Shown here: positions 1 to 10,689 of the stretch, one piece after another
How positions within the stretch are numbered: the stretch's first letter is position 1
How the letters are laid out: each line of letters starts with the position of its first letter
DNA from: Furcasterigmium furcatum
Lineage: Eukaryota > Ascomycota > Sordariomycetes > Glomerellales > Plectosphaerellaceae
Direction: 5' to 3'
DNA length: 64,000 nt
Assembly: GCA_001599815.1 (NCBI GenBank)
Contig: BCIA01000002.1
Coordinates: 806,001-870,000 of the forward strand
Position numbers and translations under genes: made by a program
Notes under the pieces: generated by a model
Told to the model about the DNA's origin: nothing
Database searches by the model: none
What the model saw: the letters and a program-made list of their open reading frames with translations, nothing else

Positions 1-355
1 GAGGCGGGGCACCCCTCTACCTAGACGACGGGAAACTGAGATGGCCTCTTGTTGAACTAAAGACCATTCTCAGGAGTACCTGATCAGCTTCTGGAAGGTC
101 TGAAAATTACCTGTCTCAATGGCAACATAGCGGACTGGCCACGTATCATGCGATGCTCGTGGCTGGTAGGTCAGACGGACAAGAAAGCAAGTTTATATTT
201 GAACATGGACCGGACATCGCCGTCCTTGATGACGCCTAAATATTCCACATGGGGTTAATCCATACCCAGGCCCCAACCATGCTAGATAGCCGAAAAGAAC
301 ACATGCATGGCCAAACAGTATCCGGATCGGGCGCACATCTCAGCGCGCAGCCAGA
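1..355. other. Left-edge intergenic sequence
   Basis: No gene is recognisable here. The stretch lies downstream of the stop codon of the minus-strand MFS transporter gene and probably includes its 3' UTR. The only long reading frames overlapping it lie antisense to that gene. Confidence 0.5.
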
Positions 356-2300
356 TCACAGCCTCTGCCTGCCCCGGGTCTCGATGGGGATCAGGCACAT
401 GCCGACGAACGCCGCCAGGATGAGTATGGCGGACATGTACACGGGCGCCGTGGTGCCGTCGCCGGGCACGTTGGCGGCGATGACGGGCGCCATGAGGCCC
501 GTGACGCGGTTGAGGAAGCTGGAGACGCCCGTGCCGGCGCCGCGGACGGGGGCCGGGAAGATCTCGGGCGTGAAGGCGTAGAGCACGCCGTACATGATGT
601 TCTGCGTGAAGGCCTCGACGCACGAGAAGAAGAGCTGCCACGAGGGCGTCGTGCCGAGCGTGACGAAGAGGAAGAGGAAGATTGCCGAGACGAAGGTCGA
701 GATGGCGAGGGTGCCGCGGCGGCCAAGCCAGGGGGACTGGTGGTCCACGAGGTACGCCGCCAGGAGGGCGCCCGGGATGCCCATGATGGACGTTATGGCG
801 TAGTTTCGGTACGTCTCCTGGGAGATGGCGCCGGATTCGTCGCCGGACTCGTCGCCGCCGCCGTTGGGGTTGTTGACGCGGGCGAAGTACTGCGGCAGGA
901 AGGCGTTGAAGAGCGGGTAGCCCATGCCGATGGTGGCCCAGATGAACCAGATGAGCGACGTCGTGACGCCGAGGGTCTTGTTCTCGAACAGCGGCCGGAG
1001 GCGCTCGCCCGAGAAGTTCCTGAACTTCTCTCTCAAGACGCTTGATCCTGTAGGCGCGGGTGGTGCGAGCGACTGGCTGGCAATGTCATCGACGACAGCG
1101 TCCATGATTTCGTCCGTCAGCCACGTCTTCGCCCCGTTCTTGTAGGCGATGGCGTGGACGACGGCAATGGCCTCCGACTGGCGGCCTTTGGAGAGAAGGA
1201 ACTTGGGTGATTCGAAGAGGTTGAAGATGAAGCATCGAATGACGAACATGAGCGTCGTGATGAGACCGATGATGAGGACGAACATGCGCCATCCCTCGTC
1301 CACAGGCCAGTTCGAGATGGTGTACCAGGCGATGATGGAAGAGACGAACTGGCCGACTGGCCACCACACGGAGAGGAGCGTGAGCAGCGCGCTGGAGGCG
1401 TCTGGCAAGAACTCCAAGAACAATGCGCCGTCCACGGGGAGATTGCCGCCAACGCCGAAGCCCAATGCAGCGAAGAAGAAACACGTCCAGCCCCAGGTGG
1501 GCGCGTAGGAAGCCAGGATGCCGAAAACGCTCGTGATCATCAGAGTAAAGTTGAATGCCATGCGCCGCCCGAGCATATCGGAGCCGATGCCCCAGATGAA
1601 GCTGCCGAAACACAGACCGAGGAACAGGGCGCTGGTCGTGTATCTGACGGTCTTTTCAGGGACGTCGAACTCTGCCGATAATGAGGGTAATGTCAGAGAA
1701 ACGCCCTTGGAGGTGTTAGCAGGCAGATCAGATGTATCAACATGTGGCCACAGGTGGCACTCCGGTCGTCGTTACTCACTTGCATCCAGAGGCTATCAAG
1801 ACAACGTCAGCTCAGGTCCGAAGGATCCGATATCAAGAATCAAGGGTTCGACTCACTTGTCCGCAAACCAGCCGAAGCCGCACAATGCAAACAGCTGCCA
1901 GTTATATGTCCCCATCCCAATGTCTTGAATGGCTTTGTTGATCAACTTTGATCTCACTGCCCTCACGTCAGTACAGCTCATCCTCATCTCACCCTGGGCC
2001 GGACTTACTCTCATAATCCGTAGATTCCCCCTTGCCCTTCCGCACCTCTTTCCGCAGGCCCTCAATCGTGTACTCGGCCGCGCTCATCTCCAACATGCCC
2101 TGCGTCTCCTCGGCATCCTTGGTCGCGTCGTTGTCGTCATCGTCCTCATCTGGCGTCGGCCGCTCCTCAAACTCTGTCCGCCCCGTGCGGCGCGAGTGAC
2201 TGTGCAGATGCGCCTCCTCAAGCGGCACGACGACCCCGAGGTAGTTTTCCACCGATTCCGGCGGCCCCGAGATGAGACGCCGGTAGACGAACCCGAACAT
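356..2300 (-). CDS. MFS transporter, SV2/sugar-phosphate-like, with a 13-nt microexon
   Basis: Four exons on the minus strand: 2300-2009, 1956-1857, 1792-1780 and 1705-356, giving 584 aa. The hydrophilic, acidic N-terminus is followed by an MFS domain of about 12 membrane segments. Family-typical stretches include INKAIQDIGMGTYNWQLF, the loop LPSLSAEFDVPEKTVRYTT and the signature GIGSDMLGRRMAFN (a D-x-x-GRR cytoplasmic loop motif). The third exon is only 13 nt and adds the residues NLWMQ that join FAD to GVSLTLP, as the family requires. Both flanking introns have GTGAGT donors and CTGAC or CTAAC branch sites close to an AG. The ATG at 2300 is the first in frame. The best family match is to synaptic-vesicle-2-like MFS proteins of fungi that carry phosphate, sugar or carboxylate; the substrate cannot be told from sequence. 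Confidence 0.88.
1780..1792 (-). other. 13-nt microexon of the MFS transporter
   Basis: The exon reads CCTCTGGATGCAA on the minus strand, between an upstream TTGATAG acceptor and a downstream GTGAGT donor. Joined to the flanking exons it gives DNLWMQGVSLTLP and keeps the frame. Skipping it would shift the frame and destroy the transporter. Confidence 0.85.
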
Positions 2301-3481
2301 GATGCCGAAAGGGACCGGGTCCCTTGTTCCAAACCGAGAGATCCGCAACAGAGGCAGCAGACCGTGTCTAACGCGAAAGTCTACCCGCAGATGAATCCTC
2401 TATGCAAAAGCAGAAAGAAAGAGAGTCGATGCCGTGTAAAAAGACAAAAATCAAGAAGTTCGGGAATATAGAAAGGCCGCCAGGGTGATTGATGCTCCCG
2501 CTGGCCTCGAGATTCCGGGGTGACGAAAGGGGTGCACGTGACCTCAGGCCTGAGACAACACGTTCGGCTTCTTGGCCCAAGTTTCGCTGGTGGATCCCGT
2601 TTGGACCGGTCCAATCTCGTATGCGGAGGGAGTCGTCAGACGGTGGGTTTCCTTGACTAAACCAGGCGACCCTGAAGATCAATATATCGTGTAAGAATCT
2701 GCAAAAGGGGAAAAGAAATGGCAGGATATGCAGATGTGGTAGAAAGAGATGATAAATCCGGACCAGGGCACGACGCGCGAGGTACGTATCCCACCCTTGA
2801 TTACGGCGGATGGTTGATGAGGATGGAAGTTCCAGGTTCACGCATCCAGTCGTGAAGGGCGCGACGAGGACCTGGAATGGCATGCTCGGATGACCTAACG
2901 GGAACTTAGGCATCGGCCAGTGCCATTCCTGTCACGCTTACAGTGGGCATTGCGCGGTGGTTGCAGAGTTTGGGCGCTAAAACGCCCGCCACGGCAGGTT
3001 CGGTACAGTGCCATGAGTGTCACATAAGCACTGGACCGTTTCCCCGCGGTGCCATCTCACGCGGGCCGCTGAACCACTCCGAACCTTGCCTGAAGCCCCG
3101 CGACGGGTCAGGCTGATGGCTGAGAGTGGTCATCTGCGGCCGTGGCTCCCCGGATGACGCTGCCTCGTCTTGTGACATTGTTCATTTGAGAGGTCCGATG
3201 AGTTACTATTGAATTACCTAAAGGTAGGTAGCCCAAGTTCATCTTGGCAATGCACACTGCCTGGCCCAGATCCCCATGTGCATGTACGGAAGCCGTGAAT
3301 CCCAGCAAATCCAAATGTATGTAGCCAGCCCCTTTTGCGTTCCAGTCCATCCATCACCGGCACTGGACGTCACGAACCGGCTCATGCCAAGCCGTCCAAT
3401 CACCCAAACTCCGTACCGCCTGCCAAAAAGTAGTGGTCCTCCGTGATCATCATAAAGTCGTCGTCGAGTTGTGTCTGCGTC
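2301..3481. other. Intergenic region between MFS transporter and ATG7
   Basis: It holds the promoter of the minus-strand MFS gene and the 3' flank of ATG7. Reading frames such as 2368-2913 on the minus strand show no family signature and have no splice-site support. No repeats or RNA genes were seen. A short CCTAAAGGTAGGTAGCC stretch occurs near 3217. Confidence 0.5.
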
Positions 3482-5766
3482 TCAGATCAACTCACCATCC
3501 CCCTCATCCGCACCCTCTTCCTCTTCTTCCCACTCCACTTCCGCGGTCAGCTTCTCGGCCTGGCGCTGGACCTCGGCCAGTCCGGAGAGCTCGGCAACAT
3601 AGTCCTTCTCCATCAGGGCCTTCTTCACAAAGTCCCATCCGTCCCTCCTGTACGCCTCCAGGATGGTCGGGCTGCAGGCGCTGCAAGACGAGTATGCCCC
3701 TCCGCGGATGACGTTGTTCTCAAACGTGCTCACGTAGCCGCGAATCTGGTGCGGCACGAGCCCGAGGGCATGGTCCGGAGGGTCTCGTTGAGGAGTGCGG
3801 CCCGGCGATGGCTGTGGTGCTGGTGCATGATGCTTGCGTGGATGCTGCAGCAGGCTGGCTAACAGCTCCACCAGCTGCGCGGACGCGATTGCCGCGACGC
3901 CGGGGCGTGTGACCGTACACTGTTGGTCCAAGGTGAGATTCTTCTGGGACTGAAGGGTGTCAGCATGTGTATTTGTCAGTGAAAACAATGTGACTCACAT
4001 CAACGGGCGCAACGACATCGTTGCAGAAGTAGCAGCCCAGGGTCCGATGCTCGGTGTCGTCGGCCTTGACGTCTTCAGGCTCGGCTCCATGCCGCATGAC
4101 CACGAAGCTATCGAAACCCAAGGCAGCGTTCATGACAATCTTGCCGGCGGCCTTGCCCATCACGCTCGGCAACCATCGAGACTCACGGCTGTCCATGAGC
4201 AGAAAGATGGCATCGTGCTCGTCGATCAAGCGCTGCAGCTGGAGGAAGTCCTCTCTCGTCTTGGACTCATCGGTGAAGGGATGGCCAAGCATGGGCACCG
4301 ACAGGGTATGCCCCTCGCTGTCCACGCCAGGGTAGATCTCCTTGAGCGCCTCCGCCGCCCGCAGCGCCTTGTGCTTGCCGCCGTCCAGGCAGTCGTGGTA
4401 TGTGAAGAGGGGCTGTCGCACAGGGTTGGAGAAGGAAACCCGGCCATAATCGACGAATGTGACCTTTCGTACGCCCCATCCGAGCAGGTTCCTAGAGACG
4501 TAGCTGCCCAGTGTGCCTGCTCCCAGAAGTAAACACCTGGTGCCACTGATTGCGTCGAGATCGAGGTTCGGCGAGATCCGCCATTTCATCAGCTTGAGGT
4601 TCAGGTCGACGGCTTGGTCTGCTATCCTCGTTGGATCCATGTACTCTGCGAGGTTGACGACCCTCGCGCGCAGCTTGCTCTCGCCGTCTCTCTCCCAGCC
4701 CGTGACCTTGGGCATCTCGTTGGGCGGCAGTGGTTCCGTCGCCTCGGTCTCCAGGGGCAGGATGATGCTACGGGCAGCGTGCCTGTTGGATCGGAGCTCT
4801 CTGTAGCAGAGAATGTTCACCTTGGAGAGACGGAAACGCTGGCGAATAAGCCACAGAAGGTTGCGCAGGGGCCACGAGGGCCCCTCAGCGTAGGTGGACG
4901 GGTCGATGAAGCCGACGAAGCGGTCCTCATCGGCCACGTCGTTGAAGAAGCCGCTCTCAAAGTCGGACAGCTTGCCAACCTCCCAGGTGTAGCCGAAGGC
5001 ATCGTTCAGGTCGTGCAGATCGTCATTCTCGTCCCGGCTATAGTTACTGAGATCCGGGTTTCTGACCTTCTTCGCGAGGAAGAAGCCAGTCTGGCGAGTG
5101 TTGACCCTTTGGGATGTCCAGGTGTTGACTTGCTCCACCAGCACCACGGTCTCCTTGGGTTGCAGGCGGCCGACAGGCCCCGATCGCTTCCACTGGGGGT
5201 CGGAGTGGAGGGCGGGGAAGGCGAACCAGTAGGTAAAGCGGTATTTCTTGAGGTCGGCGTAGGAGAGGATGGCAAAGGAGGAGAGGAGGGAGGGGACCTC
5301 GTAGATGGAGCCGTCGTTGATGGCATCCCAGATCTGGGAGAGTCAGTGGGGGTTTGTCGGCGGGGTCTGGGGGGACAATTACCTGCCGGGCGGCCAGTTG
5401 AAGCATGGCTGGCTTGTCCGCATTCTTGAAGTCTTCGATGGTGTTGACATTCTTGATGGAACCCTCCGCACGGATGTGATCCCTCTCAACCCTGAACCCA
5501 TCATCAGTTCTGCAACAGTCAACATACGGGTTGCGCGGCTGGTTAGCGACGCAAAAAAGCGCTGGGGCTTACTCGTCTCGGGTGAGGGCATCGCCTAGAA
5601 TCTGCATCTTGCAGCTCTGGCTGGGATCAACCGCCAGCGGGGCATACTGGCCGGTGACCTTGCGCACGGAGTCGTCGAGCTTGTCATGGTCGACCTTTGA
5701 GGAGAACAAGGCGGCGTAGAAGGGCAGCTCAATGTCCGAGGTAAAGGGGGCGTATTGGAGCGCCAT
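3482..5766 (-). CDS. ATG7: Autophagy-related E1-like activating enzyme Atg7
   Basis: Four exons: 5766-5573, 5509-5383, 5333-3999 and 3949-3482, giving 707 aa, the usual length of fungal Atg7. The N-terminal domain begins MALQYAPFTSDIELPF. The adenylation domain has the nucleotide-binding loop GAGTLGSYVSRNLLGWG (about residues 378-394) and the following FVDYGRVSFSNPVRQ. Zinc-binding CxxC pairs appear as CYFC and CSAC. The catalytic cysteine sits in QCTVTRPG at about residue 563, immediately after the last intron. The tail is acidic (VEWEEEEEGADEGDGELI). Atg7 forms a thioester with Atg8 and Atg12 and passes them to Atg3 and Atg10 in the cytosol. Donors are GTAAGC, GTAATT and GTGAGT. The gene diverges from the dCMP deaminase gene. 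Confidence 0.97.
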
Positions 5767-6565
5767 CTTGTCGCTTGGGCGCCCGCGTCGAGTGTCGAGC
5801 TTTGGAGGCTTGATTTGTGATATGTACCGGGATCTTGGCTTGCAAAGTAATGTCGCGCGACCGAGAGAAACGGCAGTTTGTTGACGATCAAAGATCAGCC
5901 GCGCTCCGGAGAACAAGACAGATGCACGAGACCATGCGGGAGGAAGGAAGAGCTGTTCGAGAGGGAGTTGCCGGACGGAAAGTGTCGCAGGACGGGGAGG
6001 AACGACGGGTGATGGATGACTACATCGTTAGGTTGCCGTCGGCAGAGTCCCTCTTGAGGCAGGTGGGGGAGCTTTGGGCTGCACGGGGTGGTGTCATCAG
6101 ACTGCAGGGACAAGCGCCGCCTGCTGGGCACTAGCGTCGATGCCCCTGCCGGCATCACCCTTTGTCTTCTGGGGCTCGCATTCCAGGAAGGCATGACCCA
6201 GGAAGGTCTCGTTCTTGATTAAAATGTCTTGGCAGAGGAAAAAGTACCGAGTTCCACCAAGTTTTGAGAGGCGGAAGAACGGTCAAAGCGGCTGGGTTGT
6301 TCTCGTATCGGGCAGTTGAGACAGCCCTGGAGTCGGCCATGCTGAAAAGCCGGGGTATGCGGGATGCCCGGTCAAACCCCGGGTAAATCGCCCCGCCACT
6401 TAACGCGTCCAGACGCGTTTTAGTGATAGCTTCAGTTGAAGACTCCCACTGGCTTCCATGCAGCAAGACGCTCATTCCATACTACCTACCTATTTCTGCT
6501 TTCACACCCCGAATACCTGTACATCATCGTGATATCCACCCTTGATCCTGGGAACTCTGCTTGCA
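5767..6565. promoter_or_regulatory. Shared divergent promoter region of ATG7 and the dCMP deaminase gene
   Basis: About 800 bp separate the two divergent start codons, so this region must contain both promoters. The deaminase side holds two ACGCGT boxes (annotated separately). Open frames across this stretch on either strand show no family signature. Confidence 0.6.
6403..6418. promoter_or_regulatory. Pair of MluI cell-cycle (MCB) boxes upstream of the dCMP deaminase gene
   Basis: ACGCGT occurs at 6403-6408 and again at 6413-6418. The centres are 10 bp apart, about one helical turn, and 148-163 bp before the ATG at 6566. ACGCGT is the known binding core of the fungal MBF complex (Mbp1/Swi6, Cdc10 type), which drives G1/S transcription of dNTP synthesis genes. 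Function here is inferred from motif and gene identity. Confidence 0.6.
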
Positions 6566-7731
6566 ATGTTGATTGGCATCTGTGGAGGTAAGTCAACGAT
6601 CTCCTTGAGACTTCACCTGAGCCAACCTGACCTTCAACAGGCCTCTGCGCCGGCAAGAAGACCGTGGCCCAGTACCTCGTCGACCATCACGGCTTCAAGG
6701 ACATATACCTCGAGCCCACAACTTCGCTTGATCACCACGGCACCAAGTCCTCCCTGGCCGATGGCGCCGTCAACGGCTCACACGCCTTCTCACCGAGAGG
6801 ACCCTCCGAGCGGACATTCACCTCAGCTCAGGACCTCCTCGACTTCGTCACTCCCAGATGGCAAGACCGCTGGGTCCTGACAGAGGTCCCCGATGAGGCC
6901 GCCCTAGAGCTCCTCTCCAGACGGCCGTTCTTCCTGCTCATCAGCGTCGACGCCCCCCTCACCCTCCGCTGGCGCCGCTTCCAGGCCCTCGTCGAGGAAC
7001 ACCAGCCGCGCGCCGCACACTCCTCCCCAGACGTCCCGGGCTTCACCCTCCCCGACCTCCCCGACCTCGAGGCCTTCGTCACCGACTCGGACGCCCGCCT
7101 CTACCACCCCCGCCGCGGCCTCCAGCCTCTCATCTCCCGCGCGACAGTCCGCCTGCTCAACACCTCCCCCTCCCTCCCTCACCTCTACGCCACCCTCGCC
7201 AAACTCGACCTCCCCAACCCTGTCCGTCTCCGCCCCTCCTGGGACGCCTACTTCATGAGCCTCGCCACCCTCGCCTCCCTCCGCTCAAACTGCATGAAGC
7301 GCCGCGTCGGCGCCGTCCTCGTCTCCGGCGCCCAGAAGCGCGTCCTCAGCACCGGCTACAACGGCACCCCCCGCGGCATGCGCAACTGCGCCTCCGGCGG
7401 CTGCCCCCGCTGCAACGAGGGCGGCCCCGCCTCCGGCGCCGCCCTCGCCACGTGCCTCTGCATCCACGCTGAGGAAAACGCACTCCTCGAGGCCGGCCGC
7501 GAGCGCATCCGCGAGGGCGCCGTCCTCTACTGCGACACCTGCCCCTGCCTCACCTGCAGCATCAAGATCTGCCAGGTCGGCATCCAGGAGGTCGTCTATG
7601 CCCAGGGGTACAGCATGGACGTCGAGACGGCCGCCGTCTTCCGCGAGGCCGGCGTCAAGCTGAGGCAGTTCGTCCCGCCGCCGAACGGCCTCATCCACCT
7701 CGAAAACGTAGAAAAGATGGAACTGTACTGA
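6566..7731 (+). CDS. DCD1: Deoxycytidylate (dCMP) deaminase
   Basis: Two exons, 6566-6587 and 6641-7731, giving 370 aa. The first exon encodes MLIGICGG and is joined through a GTAAGT donor to LCAGKKTVAQYLVDHHG. This makes a degenerate Walker A-like loop (GGLCAGKKT), part of the long N-terminal extension typical of fungal dCMP deaminases. The C-terminal deaminase domain has the zinc motif HAE (about H283, E285) in CIHAEENALLEA and PCLTC (C310, C313). A Cys-rich GGCPRCNEGG segment precedes it. The enzyme converts dCMP to dUMP, the substrate of thymidylate synthase. Codons are strongly C-ending, suggesting good expression. Two ACGCGT boxes lie upstream. The gene faces away from ATG7. Confidence 0.94.
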
Positions 7732-8410
7732 GCCGGGTCACGTCGAAAGCCCCGTGTAAACATATTCCTCCTCCCCGGCCAGGGGTGTAGTTGTAGTACC
7801 GCATAGCCAGTCACATTCGAACCAAAATCACATTTGAGGGCGCACCCGCTTCTTTGAGCATTAGTATTCAAATATCCATACATGAAAGTGACCGCAAGTC
7901 TATCCACCCGGTCCCGCCGCTGGTCACGACAGCACATCGCCTCCCCCATGTCCCTATGTACGTTGAAGCCTGCCCAAGCCGGGGTAGATATAATAGTAGC
8001 GGCGAAAGCAAGGTCGCCGCCGTATGCTGGATTGCTTCGGGAATGCGCGGGGGTGTCTTTGCCAAACAACATTGGCCTCCCCCGGAGGGAGTACCCAAGA
8101 GCAAAACGCCATGACCGTGCTGATAATGAGCACCAAAAAATCTCTGCCCCCGGTACACGCCATGCAATGGTGCGATCATCGGCTAAAGCGCCGGTGTTCC
8201 AAACATTCTGTGACAATTCTCCGTCATGCGTCGAGATGGTGTCGCGGTGACACGAATCGATGGAAAGGCCGGAGGTAGATTAGGCGCGCTGGTCCTCCAA
8301 CTTGCGTGCTGCGGTATGTCGTCCGCAGGGTTGTATTTTCGAAGTCCAACGTTGGCTTCGTGAATAGAAGAAAAGTCGTGCCGTCGTGGGTGAGTTGTGT
8401 GGGCGTCGGC
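7732..8410. other. Intergenic region between convergent DCD1 and DUF3405 genes
   Basis: This stretch holds the 3' flanks of two convergent genes. Several short overlapping frames on both strands have no recognisable domain. No repeats or RNA genes were seen. Confidence 0.5.
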
Positions 8411-10689
8411 TCAACCGTAGAAAAGGTCATAGCCGCTCTTGAACCCAGGCTGGGTCGGCGCCACGTCCTTGATGGGGTGGATCATCATCGGCGGCAGGCA
8501 CGGCCTGCCGTGCTTGTCCTCCCAGTCGGCGCCGCCATAGCCAGTGTCCTCATAGCCCAGCCAGTTATTGTACAGGCGGGGCGGCGGCTCGGTGCGGTAG
8601 TACCAGGTAGAACCCTGGTATCTTCGCTCTCGGCCCCAGCCCATGGGGCTTCCAGGGCCTCCGGTCGAGCCTCTCGGGCCAGGGTTGAACCACTTCTGGA
8701 GGAAAGTGCCATTCCACGGCCTATCGAACCAAATGGGATGAGGAGCGAAGACAGTCTTGAGTCCATGGAGCAGAGCCACAGTCTGGGGCGTCATCTCGGA
8801 GGCAATATGGTTACCGCGTAGGTTCTCGACGTGCATGATGTCCAGGAGGCGCTTCGACACGCGGGACTGGGTAACAATCGTGGTGCGACGAGGCAGCTTG
8901 AGCTTGTTGTGCTCCTTGTCGCTGTATCCCCAAATATGGTTGGCGATAACCCAAGCACTATCGACGGGGTTGAAAATCGGTCCCACGGTGATCAAGTCGG
9001 CGTCCTCGCCAACTCCCCATTCGTAGTTGTCCTCCTCGGGGTTGCTGACGGGGGGCTTGGGCCCGACGGGGGTAATGAAAGGCAGGGCAGGCGGACCCCA
9101 GATCTGGTCACCCTTGGTACGTTGCTCGACATCCTGGCGGAAATCGTTGTCGTAGTCGCCATGGAAGGACGGAATGTAGTAGCGGTCATTGCGCTCCCAG
9201 AGACCTCGGCGCGGCTGCTTCTTGGCGAATCCGCTCAGTTTCTCCAGGAAATCATAATGGTGACCGGTAAAGCGAGCATCCATCTCCCAGTTCCAGACGA
9301 AATCGAATTCCGGGTGATCAAGGCTGAACTTTTGGACGGAAAGCCACTGGGCTGAGTGGACGCTCCGCTCCTGCTCGTCGGTCAGGGCTGTGTAGATGTC
9401 CCAGACGGCCTCGTCGTTCCAGAGAACCGTCATGCCGTGGAACTCCTTGGGCACGTTCTCGTCCAACACGTTTTGGTAGGTCTCGGTATCGCCAAAGATG
9501 TCCAGGCGCTCGTCCCGAACATGCAATAGTAGGAACACCTGGTACTCGCCGCCGGTTCGCAGGGCAAGCTCACTCGCCAGCGCACGCATGACTTGCTTGT
9601 CATTCTCCGAATACACCTTGCCCGTGTATGATCGCAGCAAAACAGCGGTACGTTGCTCAAAATCGGTGACGGAGTGGGTGAACGTGGTACTGTTCACGGC
9701 GGGCTTGCCAGCAACCTCGCTGTGGGGTGCAAGGTCGTCTGGTCGTTGGGCCGAGGCCTCGTCGCGGCGGACGACGTTTGCCGATTCCTGCTTACCGACC
9801 TTGGCGTCCGGGCTCGCAGGGGGGAACAGCTCAGGGTAGATGGTGCTGATGTACGGGTTGGTGTTTCCTTCCAAATCGAACCGCTCCTTGTTCAGCTCCA
9901 AGCACTTCTCCTGGAGGGTGCCCCAGTCGACGTTGTCCCACTCGATGGCGTGGCCATCCTTCATGACAGCGTTCAGGCCGTACGGCCCAAGGCGGGTCTC
10001 GCGCTCGAAGCAGAGGTTGCCGTCCATGTTGAGAACGTCGAAGCTGCCGAAGCTCTCGTTGGGGAAGTCGTGGGGGTGGCCCTTGAAGACCTTGATGTCC
10101 TCGAGGAGCTCGCCGTTGGGGCCCTGACAAGCTACGTAGCTACCGCGGTGGGATTGCCTCCACTCGCTGCTGTGGTATGCTGGGTAGGGGTTGTAGATAA
10201 CTGGCTGGTCCGAGGTGAACGAGACGGGCTTGTTGGGTGCCTCCTTGAGAGCGGCGGCGTGCTCAGGCGACCTGATGTCTTTGCTTATCAGGGTGGACAG
10301 AGTGTTGCCGTAGATGGCGTCGTTGCCCTGGAGCCTGTAGTTGAGAAGCATGTCAGTACTGTCGAGAAGGGATTGATGGCGCAGGCTTCTTCTCCTTACT
10401 TCTTGCCAGCCTCGTACTCAGCAGCGAACTCGTTCCTCATTTCTTGTTCGTGCTTCTCGTACTGCTCCTTTTTCCTCTCCCTCTCCTTCTCCGCATCTGA
10501 TTTGGTGTGCTCGGTCACCTTCGGCGTCGGGGACTGGTGCCACGGGACTACGTGGTACCCGCTTCCAGAAGATTGTGATGTGAGCATGTAGACTGTGAAG
10601 AAGGCGATGATGACGAAGAAGAGCATCCTCGATCGCGAACGAGGCACAAACAGCCCTCGGGCCGTTTGCGGTCTGATTTTGTCGAACAT
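8411..10689 (-). CDS. DUF3405 type II membrane protein, probable Golgi glycosyltransferase-like
   Basis: Two exons, 10689-10400 and 10334-8411, giving 737 aa. The start is the ATG at 10689 (MFDKIRPQT); further upstream the frame opens only with non-ATG codons. A single hydrophobic segment near residues 22-39 (MLFFVIIAFFTVYMLT) follows a basic stretch, as in type II Golgi proteins. A charged coiled-coil-like stalk rich in E and K comes next (DAEKERERKKEQYEKHEQE). The luminal domain carries features of the fungal DUF3405 family: VFLLLHVRDE, FDFVWNWEMDARFTGH and a C-terminal ending DLFYG. The WEMD acidic motif may be metal- or sugar-nucleotide-binding as in GT-A folds; this is inference. The intron has a GTAAGG donor. 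Substrate is unknown. Confidence 0.85.

Noticed and set aside
2368..2913. A 181-codon minus-strand frame upstream of the MFS transporter
   Set aside because: Hydrophobic runs are not organised into helices or a signal peptide, there is no family match, and it lies where the promoter is expected.
9653..10591. A 312-codon plus-strand frame antisense to the DUF3405 gene
   Set aside because: It is Val/Ala/Gly-rich, a shadow of the minus-strand coding region.
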